This document shows, one piece after another, positions 20,781 to 32,632 of a stretch of DNA of 64,000 bases. The DNA comes from Triticum aestivum (Eukaryota > Streptophyta > Magnoliopsida > Poales > Poaceae). Position 1 is the first letter of the stretch. Each line of letters starts with the position of its first letter. The translations under genes were made by a program, and so were the position numbers. The notes below the pieces were generated by a model. That model was not told the origin of the DNA. It searched no databases and was given only the letters and a program-made list of their open reading frames with translations. The stretch lies in assembly GCF_018294505.1 (NCBI RefSeq), contig NC_057798.1:368243673-368307672 (forward strand), in the 5' to 3' direction.

Positions 20781-23341
20781 TTAGTTATTTTTCTTCACCA
20801 CCCACATCTGAAGGGGTGGCAAAGAATTCATCACTCTGCGAGCACCATATGAGAAAGGTGGCATAGAAGCTAGTCCACTTCGCTTCACATAAGAGGGGTT
20901 AGGGTAAGCATATGAATAAGCAGAGAAATTCTTCGAGGACTTATGAACATAATGATTTGAAGAATAATGCGCATATTCATATCCCTTAGCTCTACCCTGC
21001 GAAACAGAAGGGTTAGCACGATAATGTTCATATGAGGACTTTGATCCATTTGAGGAATTTGATCTACGTGAGGAATTTTGTCCATATGAGGACTTGGATC
21101 CATATGAAGAATTTGGTCTATATGAAGAGTTTGATCTGGGGTTCCTATTCTTCACTGGTGGTGTCATGAGGACATTCACCTGAAGACTTTCAACATAACT
21201 TTTGGGAACCCAGATTTTCTTCATAGGGGAACCGTTCCTGCAGTTAGTGCCAACATATCTAGCAAATACTTCACCATTCTGATTTTTGAACAGTTTATAG
21301 TTGGAGTCAAATGACTCATCAGAAGAATGAGGAGATTCACATGTAAAGCCAGATAAGTTAGATGGATCAACTGGAGGTCCCTTTGCAGCAACCCATGAGG
21401 TTTTGGGGTACTGCTCAGGATTCCAATATGTTCCATCAGCATTGAGTTTCCTCTCAAAGGCAATACCCTCTTTCCTAGGGTTCCTGTTGAGGATCTACTT
21501 CTTAAGCACATCACAAAGAGTCTGATGCCCTTTGAGGCTTTTGTAAATGCCTGTCATATACAATTCCTTCAGCCCTGCATCGTCAGTGATACTAGCAATG
21601 TCCTCAGATGAGGAATTAGTGATAGCAGAGGTAGGTGAAGAATTTGTAACATTTGAAGCATTTGAACATTCAGGTGAAGAATTAGCAGATTCACGTTCAA
21701 TGCACTTTAAGCATGGAGGGTCAAATTCTTCCTGAGTAGCGCTGATTTGTTGAGCAAGTAATGAATCGCGCTCCTTCTGAAGATCTTCATAACTCACTCT
21801 TAGCTTCTCAAGGTCTTGCTTTCTTTGAAGAAATTCATAAGAAAGCTTCTCGTGATTAGATAAGAGAGTTTTATGATGACTTTGAAGGTTGTCAAACTTA
21901 GACTGAAGTCTTTGAAGATTTTCAGTTAAGTCTTTAGTGCGGTCCATTTCATCACCCAACATATCATCACTTTTGTCTAGCATGTTTTGAAGTTTTTCAA
22001 TAGCCTTTTGTTGTTTCACAGCAATCTTAGCAAGTTTAGAGTAGCTAGGCTTAAGATTTTCATCAGATTCATCCTCACTTGATTCAGAGGAGGGGTATTT
22101 AGTTACCTTAGCAGCCTTTGCCATGAAGCAATAGGTGGTAGCGTAGTCGTCATTGCCTTCATCAGCGTTGTTGGTGTTGCCATTTTCTTCACAGTTGAAG
22201 ATAGACTTGCTGACAAATGCGGTAGCAAGAGCTAGACTTGCCACACCTGACTTAGACTCCTCGGATGCCTCCTCTTCCTCATGATCCTTAGATTCAGCCT
22301 CAGAATCCATTTCCTTGCCAATGAATGCCCGAGCCTTCTTGGAGCTGCTCTTCTTGTGGGATGAAGACTTTGAGGATTTTGATGATGAAGACTTTGAAGA
22401 TTTCTTCTTCTTCTTGGCATCATCAGAACTATAATCCTTGTATTTCTTCTTCTTTAATTCCTTGTCCCACTAAGGACAATCTTGAATGTAGTGACCAGGC
22501 TTCTTGCATTTGTGGCATAGCCTTATCTTATAGTCACTTGATGAGGAATCACTGCTCCTTGAAGATTTTCCAAAGCGACCATGTCTTGAGAATTTCTGGA
22601 ACTTCTTCACCAGCAGTGCTAGCTCCTGGCTCAGTTCTTCAGGATCACCAAGGCTACTACCAAAATCTTCACATTCAGATTCAGACACTGCCTTGGCCTT
22701 TAGGGCACGTGTTTTGCCATAGCTTGAACCATAGAGATCTCTCTTTTCAGCAAGCTGGAACTCATGAGTATTTAGCCTCTCGAGGATATCAGTGGGATCT
22801 AGTGACTTGTAATCAGCACGCTCTTGAATCATCAATGCCAGAGTGTCAAATGAAGAATCGAGTGATCTCAGCAATTTCTTCACCACTCATGGTCGGTGAT
22901 GTCAGTGGCACCGAGCGCTTGAAGCTCATTTGAGATATCGGTGAGGCGATCGAAGGTTTGCTGAACATTTTCATTGTCGAGTCTTTTGAAGCGGTTGAAG
23001 AGATTGCGAAGAACGTCAACACGAGAGTCACATTGAGTTGAGACTCCTTCGTTTACTTTGGAGAGCCTATCCCAGATAAGCTTAGCAGTTTCCAAAGCAA
23101 TCACTCTACCATACTACCCTTTACTCAGATGACCACATATGATATTCTTCGCTTGAGAATCGAGTTGCTTGAATCTCTTCACATCAGCAGCATTCAAGGA
23201 AGGTGTGACTGAGGGAACACCATTTTCCACAACGTACCAGAGATCATTGTCAATTGCTTCAAGATACGTTCGCATCTTATTCTTCCAGTAGGGGTAGTCC
23301 ATGCCATCGAAGGTAGGACACCCAGCAGAGACCTTGATCAT
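20781..23341 (-). pseudogene. Sirevirus-type gag, main part (broken)
   Basis: Capsid/nucleocapsid precursor. 23341-23114 reads CPTFDGMDYPYWKNKMRTYL, the copia gag N-terminus. After a TAG the frame continues (LETAKLIWDRLSKVNEG) to about 22880, then a frameshift. 22886-22470 has LDSSFDTLALMIQERADYK and the knuckle CHKCKKPGHYIQDC. After a stop, 22310-21495 is acidic then a long coiled coil (about 21700-22050) ending TGIYKSLKGHQTLCDVLKK. After another stop, 21224-20781 begins KKIWVPKSYVESL and runs into an S/Y-rich tail. At the 5' end the 9.2-kb LTR element interrupts the ORF after five codons; the ATG is at 32565. Confidence 0.85.
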
Positions 23342-23347
23342 ACCTGC

Positions 23348-23829
23348 TGATGGTGTCCTGGACTAGGGGGTACTCAACGCGTCGTCTCCCGATCAGTTGG
23401 ATTGGGCCGAGGACCCCCATGGTCGTATACTCATGGGCCAGTCCGCACAGCTGCCGCATACAAGGAAGAATCCACAAGACTTGGCGATCAAGACAATGAC
23501 TCCTCCCCCACTGGCGTATTCGGCTAGGACTCTTGTTATCCTAGGCCTCTGGTGCATTATATAAACCGGGGCCAGGCTAGTCGATAGACATATACAACAA
23601 CAATCATACCATAGGCTAGCTTCTAGGGTTTAGCCTCTCTGATCTCGTGGTAGATCAACTCTTGTACTACACATATCATCAATATTAATCAAGCAGGAGT
23701 ATGGTTTTACCTCCATCGAGAGGGCCCGAACCTGGGTAAAAACATCGTGTCCCTTGTCTCCTGTTACCATCCACCTAGACGCACAGTTCGGGACCCCCTA
23801 CTCGAGATCCGCCGGTTTTGACACCGACA
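23348..23829 (+). repeat. 5' LTR of the LARD-like element
   Basis: 482 bp, starting tgatggtgtcctggac and ending gacaccgaca. A TATA box (tatataaac) lies at about 23558. Almost identical to 32071-32551. Confidence 0.9.
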
Positions 23830-26669
23830 TTGGTGCTTTCATTGAGAATTCCGCTGTGTGATCGGTGAAAGGATCAATGGCTCGACTGCAGGTCAGCTGC
23901 GACGTCGGCTTCTTCATCACCAGCTCGACTGGTCACCTTGGCTTGACCGAGGACTACGCCCTACCTCCGATTGTCATGTTCGGATGAAGGCCTTCATCAA
24001 CACCAACTCCGATCTCTATCAAGATCATGGAGGAGTCATCCATGGAGCTCGGGGGCTCAACGTCAACATTGCCATTAGGCGACCGTGTTGTTTTTCTAGA
24101 CAGCAAACTTGTATCCGCCGCCACCGCCTCCTCGAGTGTCGCTTAAACGATTACTTGGGTGGAATTATGCGGAATTAAGTCTACAACAACCCTGCAAAAA
24201 TTTCGTCGAGTTCCGATGAAGGAATCTCCGGCAATCTCCGATATACCGGAGCCCTGTTGAATCTGGATGAGAATCCGGACGAGTTTAGGGCGTGGTATCC
24301 AGCATCTAGCTCGGATGTCCTTTGGAGGATCCAACCGTTGATTTGCTGCAGAATTCCCATATCTACCACCTGCCAAAAATTCAGCTCGATCCGACCGTCC
24401 AAACTCCGGGAAACTTCCGATTAGTGCATAACTTTTTGGATCTGTTTTCTGCGCGAGAACGAATCCGACCCGAATTCATCTTCTTTATGAACGGGATCTC
24501 GGACATCCTTTTTGAAAAAAGTTTTCGTATGGGGTGTTGTGTTTTATTATCAAACACATCCCAGTAGTATTAAAAGTACTCTTGCAATACGGACTTCACC
24601 ATCGCGCCGGTGTCAAACCAGCCGGACAACATCACTCCACGGCGGCCGACCTGCGTTAGACACGTCGTCGCTTTGTTGAGCCGAGCTCAATTTCTTCGGA
24701 TCATCATCTCGGCCAGCCGAGTAATAGTTCGGCATCGCGAAGGATAAATCATCACCAACATCGCCGCCCCACGGATTACACGGAGCGGGCACACCTGCAT
24801 CGCCACACGGTCACTTCATCAAGCCAGCATTAACCACGCCACGACATGCATCGCTGGACCGGGGGCTTCATCATCTCTTCATCAACCTACTCCGGAGACT
24901 TTGGCGTCGCTGGCCGACCAGCTCCGTCATGTTAGCTGGACCGAGGGCTTTGCCTCGGCGAGCCAACCTTTGCCAGCATCGCCATGCCGTTGCTTTATCG
25001 CCCATCGGGCGATAGGTGTGCGGATCGAGTCCCAATTTTGGGAATCACCTTTCTTCGGATTGCTACAACAAATAAGCCAGGTGCTATTAATCCTAGTATT
25101 TTTTGCTTGTTAGGGATTCATTTTTCCCAATGAATTATTACTCTGGTTTGTCCGTCATATGTACGCAGGTCTATCAAATGGTGGCCGCATTAATGACAAT
25201 CGCATGGTGGTTTGGTCAGTTTCCGTACATAGTCCGGCGAACGCCGCATCCGGAACTCAAACCGACCTGTGAATTCAGGCCTTGCCATGCCTTTACCGCA
25301 TCACGCCACCGCCCTGCATCGACATTGACTTCGGCGCCAGGCCATATTTCTTTTATTACTCACTTTGCATAAATTATTTGTTATGCAACGAATTTTTTAT
25401 TATTATTATTACTATTATCTCCGGTTTGCACTATTTTTTGTGCACAGGAAAATGATCTAGCCAGACTATATCCTTTGGCGTCACCTCGGCTGGACGGGGG
25501 GCTTCGTCAACACTTCATTACCCCATGCCGGGGACTTCGGCATCACCCTGCCGTCCTGCATTGACCGTGCTATGTCACCACTTTGGAGTGCCGAGCTCTT
25601 TTCTCCGCCACCTCGGGACCGGCTCGGGGATGGAACCTTGTCCCGCATCAAGCTCGGACCGCGTCATCAATACCGAACACATTAACCAGCTAAGTTGTCT
25701 TCATGCTCAAAGTTTTAAATTTTTAACTTGTGTTCGGCTCGGCCAAGCATTATACTTTTTTGGAAAAAAGTTGCTTGTAAAAATTTCCTTGTCCAAACTT
25801 TGTTTGTGATGCGCAAATTCAAATACCCCGTTTACTTGGGGGCTTCCTTCATGAAGCTTTTTCCTCTTGCATATGGTTATACTTGTACGGCTTTGTTCCT
25901 TGTTCGTGTATTACGCCACAATATGCACCATATTGACTTAAGCGATTTGCAAGATGGGTTGCCTGGATCCTATGCTTACCCCTACGTTCCCGATTGTTTG
26001 GCTAGGGAGTAAAGGGAGCACCTCTGCGATTGTCACGATCGGGTCACCCGAGCCGGGCCTCAGACTGGGTGAAGCCGAAAGCTAGCGCTCTTATTGTTTT
26101 CAATCATGGTCGGAACACAACGGAACTCATGAGTACAAAAAATCTATTGCACAAGTCTCATAATAATAATGAGCACCAAAGAAAGGTATCGGTGGGGGTA
26201 CTATTTTCTTCGAAGATGCTTCTTACACTTCGTAGTAATATAGCATAAGTTCCCTGAGCGCGCTTTGTCTGTTACAGCCTTATGCCCTGATTGCCTGGTT
26301 ATTGGAAACACCATCGATATTCTCGACAGATGGAGTACATAACACTTTTCGGTCCTTGACCGAAGAGGGAGAAGCTGATGGTCGGTTAAGACGCGTTTAA
26401 AGTTTGGTTGAACATAGATATGATATAAGTACTCCGGTAGATGCAATCATTCTTTTACCCAAGTCACTTGGGGGCTCTTAAATTTATATGAGCCATTTTA
26501 TGATAAGTGTTTTTCTTCTTAGTCGTTGCAAAGTTTTTATTATTATTTATCACTCCTTTTTTCGACACAAGTGTGCGGTCACTAGCCGGGGAGCCTAATT
26601 TCTCTCTCAAAGCCGCTAGAGTTTAGTTCGCTAAACTAAACTCGAACTAATTACACTAATTGGCTTTTC
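23830..26669 (+). other. LARD-like element, left internal region, non-coding
   Basis: GC-rich first half with many 'cggcatcac/ggggcttc' phrases, then AT-rich. No ORF with recognisable domains. The block 25950-26450 is repeated in diverged form at 30360-30960 on the other side of the LINE: 'gggagca/gaacc-ctgcgattgt', 'caaagaaaggtatcgg', 'gccttatgccctgattgcct' and similar. Confidence 0.7.
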
Positions 26670-26678
26670 TCTTTAAAC

Positions 26679-29600
26679 ATCCCTGCCAACGAAGATTGGC
26701 TTCTCCTCGGGGACTTTAATTATATCCGTAGCCCCGACAATCGTAATAAGCCCGGCGGAAGCATTAATGACATGATCACGTTCAACGATTTCATACGTAC
26801 GCAATGTCTTGTTGAACTGCCAATTAAAGGCCGCACTTTTACTTGGAGTAATATGCAGCAGGATCCACTTTTGGAGCAACTAGATTGGTTTTTCACCTCT
26901 TGCAACTGGACGGGTTCTTACCCTAACACCATTGTTAAACCATTGGGTAAGCCAGTATCTGATCACATCCCATGCGTAGTCACAATTGAAACCTCGATCC
27001 CAAGGAGCAAAATCTTTCGTTTCGAACCCTTTTGGATACATCACTCGGGCTTCATGGATATTGTGCAGTCAGCTTGGGATAAGCCAGTACGTTCTACCAA
27101 TAGTGCAACTATTCTTTGCAGAAAATTCAAGCACTTATGGTACTGTCTGAAAAAATGGAGTAAGAATATTTCCCGCCTCTCTATTGCAATTGAAAACTCT
27201 AACAAAACTCTTGCACACCTGGACACGATTGAAAATAGAAGGCAATTGACCATTCCGGAGGCAAACTTTAGGAAAATTCTCAAAGCCCACATTCTGCGGT
27301 TACTTTCTTACCAAAGAGAGTACTGGAGGAAACGATGCACAATTCGATGGGTCCGTTTTGGTGATGAGAATTCCAAGTTCTTCCAAGCAATGGCTTCCGA
27401 ACGATACAGAAGAAACAATATTGCCTCTCTAACCTTACCTGATGGAACTGTAGTTGATGATCATGCAAGCAAGGAATCGGTCATTTATCACTCCTTCAAA
27501 GAACGACTTGGGACCTCATCTAAACATGATATGAAATTCAATCTTCCCTCCATCATCAAGCGAATTGATGGATTGGACGACCTAACTGTACCTTTTACTC
27601 GACAAGAGATTGATCTAGTCATCAAAGAAATGCCGGCGGATAGGGCACCGGGTCCGGATGGGTTCAACGGAGCATTCCTCAAATCTTGTTGGAATATAAT
27701 TAAGGAGGACTTTTATGCTCTCTGTGATCAGTTCTTCGAGGGTGGCCTTAATCTGGAGAGCATTAACGATGGATTAATCACACTCATTCCCAAAGTTGCT
27801 GCACCTCAAGGAGTTAATGACTTCCGACCGATTACTCTGTTAAATTGCTGTCTCAAAGTCATTACAAAACTCCTCGCCAATCGGCTTCAAAAAATCATTC
27901 TGAAAATTATACACCGTAACCAGTATGGGTTTTTGAAAAAGAGGTCCATCCAGGATTGCCTTGCATGGGCGTTTGAGTACATCTACCAATGCCAAGCTTC
28001 TAAAAATCCAATAGTTATCCTCAAACTGGACTTTGCAAAAGCGTTTGACACCATTGATCATGAGGCTGTGTTGGATATTATGAAGCACATGGGCTTCAAT
28101 GACAAATGGTTGGGGTGGATCAAAACCATTTTCTCATCGGCCAAATCTTCTGTTCTACTTAATGGCGTCCCAGGAAAACAATTTAATTGCGTCTGTGGCG
28201 TACGACAGGGTGATCCGTTGTCCCCCTTAATCTTTGTCCTGGCGGCAGATTTATTGCAAGCTACGATTAATGACTCCTTTCGAAGGAATGAACTACACTT
28301 GCCCTTCAACCGTCCCAACCAATCGGACTACCCAGTGATCCAATACGCGGACGACACTATCATTTTGTTACCGGTGTGTCAAGACCAAGCGACTCTTGTC
28401 AAAAACATACTCACCGATTATGCCACGTCTGTTGGACTAAAGATCAACTTTCACAAGTCAACCCTGGTGCCAATGAATTGTGATGCTGCAACTGCCCAAC
28501 ATATTGCCCAAATTTTTGGCTGCATGGTGGGGAAGCTCCCTTTTACCTATCTTGGATTGCCAATGGGCACGACAAAACCTTCTGTACAGGATCTCATGCC
28601 TTTGGTTTGTGGCGTTCAATGAAGACTCACTGCAACTTTATCAATGATCTCCTATGGAGGGAAACTATCGCTTCTCAACTCGGTCATCACTTCACTCATC
28701 ATCTTTGCACTCTGCACCCTTAAACTACCACAAAAGATTATTGATTTACTTGATAAAATTAGAAGGCAATGTCTTTGGACTAAGAAGACTGATAATGGGG
28801 ACAAGTGCAACTCTTTGGCCTCATGGCAGATGGTTTGCAGACCCAAGGAATGTGGAGGACTTGGGGTGCTTGACTTACAAACTCAAAGTGATGCTTTGCT
28901 CATGAAATACCTACACAAGTTCTACAACCATTGGGATCTACCGTGGGTTGATTTAATTTGGTCCACATACTACACTGACAAAATCCCACACGCCTCAGAC
29001 CCTTGTGGCTCTTTCTGGTGGAAAGATTTGCTCAAACTTACCCCTTTCTATCGAGGCATCTCGCATGTGATCATCCGCAGAGGAGATACTGCGCTTATGT
29101 GGAAAGACCTCTGGCTGGATGAGGTCCTGACTCATTCACATCCGCGTGCGTTCTCTTATACCAAAAATGAAGATATTTCGGTCCGGGACTTCCTTGGCAG
29201 CACCGACCTCAGCGAAACCTTCCACCTCCCCCTTTCCATGCAAGCTTACAATGAACTGCGAGATATCCAGGAGATCACATTACATGTTGGCAATGATGCA
29301 GAAGAGGGCGTAGACGCTTGGGTCTATGAGTGGGGATCTGAGATTTACACAGCAAAAAGGTACTACAAGTTCTACTTTCGAGAGGTCACTACACACGATA
29401 GTTATAAATGGCTCTGGAAATCTTCGGCCACAATGAAAATAAAGGTTTTTGGTTGGCTACTGCTATCTGATCGCCTGAATACCAGAAACATGCTTAAGAG
29501 ACGTCATTATAACATTGGAGACAATCACGGTTGCATCTTGTGTGGCAGTACGCAGGAAGAAACAGTCGAGCACATGATTTTTACGTGTCATTTTAGTTTA

Positions 29601-29888
29601 ACTTGTTGGGATACTTTGAACATCCACTGGACAACTAATGGAGATCGTCTCAATTGGATCAAAGAAGCAAAGACAGCATGGGACAACCCAATGTTCATGG
29701 AGATTTTCCTATACGCCTCCTGGAGTCTATGGAAAGAAAGAAATAACAAACACTTCCGAAGGATAAACCCCACGCTAGGCTCATGGGCAAGAAGATTCAT
29801 AGAGGATTTCTCTCTACTCAGACATAGAGCCAAAGAGAAGCACAGAGCATTTATTTCCTCTTTTGCCCAATCCTTTGTTGTACCATAA
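26679..29888 (+). pseudogene. LINE ORF2: endonuclease C-terminus, RT, zinc-binding domain; one in-frame stop
   Basis: Encodes the L1-type enzyme that nicks target DNA and reverse transcribes in place. 26691-26990: WLLLGDFNYIRSPDNRNKPG and KPVSDHIPCVV, the end of the endonuclease with its SDH motif. RT: RAPGPDGFNGAFLKSCW, LKLDFAKAFDTIDHEAVL, CGVRQGDPLSPLIF and the active box QYADDTIILLP (about 28340). The frame is open to a TGA at 28619-28621 and resumes at once (TATLSMISYGGKLSLLNS) to 29888. 29400-29730 has the zf-RVT module: KIKVFGWLLLSDRLNTRNML, CILCGSTQEETVEHMIFTC, ending WSLWKERNNKHFR. One nonsense codon is the only break apart from 5' truncation. Confidence 0.88.
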
Positions 29889-29989
29889 CCTTGTATTCTC
29901 CTTGGTTTCCCATTTCTAGCTTAGTTTGTCAATGGCTATGGATGTAAGGTTATGACCTTGTAAGAACCTTTTTTGATATTTTAATATAC

Positions 29990-30012
29990 ACAGTAGGAGC
30001 CTCTCCTACTGT
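29990..30012 (+). other. 3'-terminal stem-loop of the LINE
   Basis: acagtaggag / ctcctactgt form a perfect 10-bp stem around a 3-nt loop (cct), 10 nt before the A-tail. Hairpins near the 3' end of some plant L1 RNAs are believed to be recognised by the element's own RT. Confidence 0.65.
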
Positions 30013-30030
30013 TTTAGCTGTCAAAAAAAA

Positions 30031-32070
30031 GTACTCCGCCTTCGGGATAGGAGGTTGAAGCCGTAGGCTGACCCGCTTGAAGTTTTGAGATAGGATGTGT
30101 CATGTTAAAGCACGGCAGAAGCACCTTTTTTTTCTAAAGTCCAATTTTCGGATTGGCACCGAACACTTGATCTAGTTCGGACATTAACCTTTTGAATAAG
30201 TTTTTTGGCTTTTCGAGCCCATGGCACTTTTAAACTATTTGTGTGTTTTCAGCACAAGTCGCACAGTGCAACGCCGTACACCTTTAGAGATTCGGCAAAA
30301 ACATTCTCGGATATTGCTATATATGCATCGGTTTCGAATTGTGTCTTCGGTCAATAGTTGGGTTGCCCGGCTCCTGCGCTTGCCTCCTATGTTCTGCTTT
30401 GTTCGGCTAGGTGTGCAAAGGGAGAACCACTGCGATTGTGCTTCCAGCTCACATGGTTAAGCACCTCAGTGGAGAAAGCCAAAAACTAACTGTCACAATA
30501 AGCGTAAACTAGTCGGCAATCCGATGACGGCATTAAACGATGGGCCATTCATAACAATGGCCGAAGTGTTTACGGCTTAATCTTGACTATCGCCGAACAC
30601 TACCGAGGGCTATTAACTGGCCTCCCAAACTAAATCCTCGATATTTTGCTCTTACATTGGAGCTAAGGTTTCATGATCATGCTTAGCATGACAACCCAAA
30701 GAAAGGAACCGATGGCGGGACTATTTTCTTTGGAAGACATTTCTTCTGTTAAATAGCAATATAACATGTTTCTCCGCGTACCTTTGTTTATAAAACCGTA
30801 TGGCCAGATTGCCTTGTTTGTTGTAAATCTTTGCCCTCATAAAGGCTTTATAAAGTAGGACAAACACTCCTCAGCTATTGGCCGAGGAGGTGGAAGCCGA
30901 TGGTCGGTCAACAAAGTTTTGTACAATACAGATCCGAGCATTAATGACGTAAAGTACCTGGATACATAGAGTCATTACACATAATTTGTGATTTTACTGT
31001 GGATATCGATCCTTAATTCGGCCTCCCGTGCCCGCATTAAGGCTCGGGGGCTACTAGGCTTCGGGCTTATTATTTACAAATATTAAAGGGGCACATCGAT
31101 CCCCTGATCTGGTGTTCCACCCGACCATTGTCTCGGGGGCTACTGCATTGCCTGTTCTATGCAGAAAATTTTAAGTGCAATACAGTTTCCGAGGAGATTT
31201 TGATCCTCCGGTTGGTCGGCCGCACCCAACCTGAGTCTCGAGGACTGAGCACGCCGTTTTTGTGTCCCGAAGTATTCTGCCGAGCTAGGACTTGATCCTC
31301 AAACCGATTTTGCAAATCAACCTGGGTCTCAGCGGCTACGGGGATCAGCGGTCTTATGTCATCCTTCATGTGCATCTCGGGTTTTAGACCGATACCCACC
31401 TTGAGGGCTACTGGCTATATATCTCGGCAGAGAATAAATTGCACCAATCAAAAATATTGACAAAAATTGGCCCACATTTGGGGAGGTGCACCACCTCGGA
31501 AGCAGTCCGGCATAAAGCTCAGGCGCTAGTGGTTGGCTCCATAGAGGGCATTTCCGGCATTAAGCTCGGCTAAACTCCTTCAAACTTCTTTGAACCAAGG
31601 TGATTTACGACACCTCAGATACAGTCCGGCGTTGGAGCTCGGATACATAGTCCGGCGTTGGATCTCGGATACAGTCCGGCGTTGGAGCTCGGATACATAG
31701 TCCGGTGTTGGAGCTTGGATACATTCCGGCGTTAGAGCCGGGAAGCAGTCCGGCATTGGTGCTCGGCTGCAAGAGATACCTTGAATGCAGTCCGGCGTTA
31801 GAGCTCGGACGCAAGAGGACACTGCCTCCCGGGAACAACTCCGAACCCGATGTGTGGCATAAAAATAACAAGGCATTGATGAAGACCGGAAACTTAAATG
31901 GGCTCCTCGGATACCCGACGTGTAAACTCGTCGAATGCATTTCGGCGATCCTCAAGATAGAAGATGAGAAGATTTGTTGAACCAGTTTTCAAGACCGGCA
32001 ACCAAAGATGAAGAACAGTTTGGAAGAATCGAGGAGCGTCCCTAACTTGAAGACCGGTTCAGGGGGCTAC
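30031..32070 (+). other. LARD-like element, right internal region, non-coding
   Basis: No coding capacity. It includes the diverged second copy of the block at 25950-26450 (here 30360-30960), a further partial repeat near 30035-30080, and a short tandem array at 31610-31825. It ends at the purine tract before the right LTR. Confidence 0.7.
31610..31825 (+). repeat. Minisatellite, unit about 24-32 bp
   Basis: Seven to eight tandem imperfect copies of 'acagtccggcgttggagctc', with spacing alternating between short and long forms (cggatacatag / cggatac). An isolated relative, 'gcagtccggcataaagctc', lies at about 31501. Confidence 0.85.
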
Positions 32071-32551
32071 TAACGGTGTCCTGGACTAGGGGGTACTCAA
32101 CGCGTCGTCTCCCGATCAGTTGGATTGGGCCGAGGACCCCCATGGCCGTATACTCATGGGCCAGTCCGGACAGCTGCCGCATATAAGGAAGAATCCACAA
32201 GACTTGGCGATCAAGACAATGACTCCTCCCCCACCGGCGTATTCGGCTAGGACTCTTGTTATCCTAGGCCTTTGGTGCATTATATAAACCGGGGCCAGGC
32301 TAGTCGATAGACATATACAACAACAATCATACCATAGGCTAGCTTCTAGGGTTTAGCCTCTCTGATCTCGTGGTAGATCAACTCTTGTACTACCCATATC
32401 ATCAATATTAATCAAGCAGGAGTAGGGTTTACGTCCATCAAGAGGGCCCGAACCTGGGTAAAAACATCGTGTCCCTTGTCTCCTGTTACCATCCGCCTAG
32501 ACGCATAGTTCGGGACCCCCTACCCGAGATCCGCCGGTTTTGACACCGACA
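32071..32551 (+). repeat. 3' LTR of the LARD-like element
   Basis: 481 bp. Its start reads taacgg where the left LTR has tgatgg, so the terminal TG has mutated; it ends gacaccgaca. About 15 differences from the left copy, counted by eye. TSD cctgc follows directly. Confidence 0.9.
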
Positions 32552-32565
32552 CCTGCGGTCGACAT
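32552..32565 (-). pseudogene. First five codons of Sirevirus-type gag, cut off by the LARD-like insertion
   Basis: The minus strand reads ATGTCGACCGCAGG from 32565 and stops at the insertion. The duplicated cctgc belongs to both sides. The ORF continues at 23347-23341 on the far side, so the insertion severed gag from its start codon and 5' LTR. Confidence 0.8.
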
Positions 32566-32614
32566 AACTAGAACTCCAGGTGGTTAAACCAAAATCACAC
32601 AGAACAAGGGAGTA

Positions 32615-32630
32615 CCTTGCTCTGATACCA
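32615..32630 (-). other. Primer binding site (initiator Met-tRNA type)
   Basis: The minus strand reads TGGTATCAGAGCAAGG two bases inside the 5' LTR end. TGGTATCAGAGC is the standard complement of the plant initiator methionine tRNA 3' end used by copia elements. It fixes the element's orientation. Confidence 0.93.
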
Positions 32631-32632
32631 AT

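Larger units (their letters stand above)
26670..30030 (+). mobile_element. 5'-truncated L1-type LINE
   Basis: Non-LTR element in plus orientation inside the LARD-like element. It begins within the endonuclease domain (ORF1 and most of the endonuclease are missing) and ends with an 8-A tail at 30023-30030. A 3' stem-loop precedes the tail. I could not find a convincing target-site duplication. The 5' edge is approximate. Confidence 0.85.
23348..32551 (+). mobile_element. Non-coding LTR retrotransposon (LARD-like) inserted in Sirevirus gag
   Basis: Two direct LTRs of 482 and 481 bp flank about 8.2 kb with no gag or pol of its own. The only coding sequence inside is a nested LINE. Perfect target duplications cctgc lie at 23343-23347 and 32552-32556. 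By eye the LTRs differ at about 15 positions (roughly 3%), so the insertion is fairly young. A purine tract agggggctac precedes the right LTR, and the sequence after the left LTR (tggtgctttcattgaga) would be the PBS, so the element is in plus orientation. It must have used enzymes of another element. Confidence 0.85.

Noticed and set aside
26430..30040. 'agtactccg' on both sides of the LINE as a target-site duplication
   Set aside because: The left copy lies about 240 bp from where LINE coding sequence begins, and the word belongs to repeated LARD-like sequence, so the pairing is not convincing.
32615..32630. tRNA gene fragment
   Set aside because: Only the 3'-end complement of initiator Met-tRNA is present, at the exact PBS position. 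No cloverleaf sequence around it.
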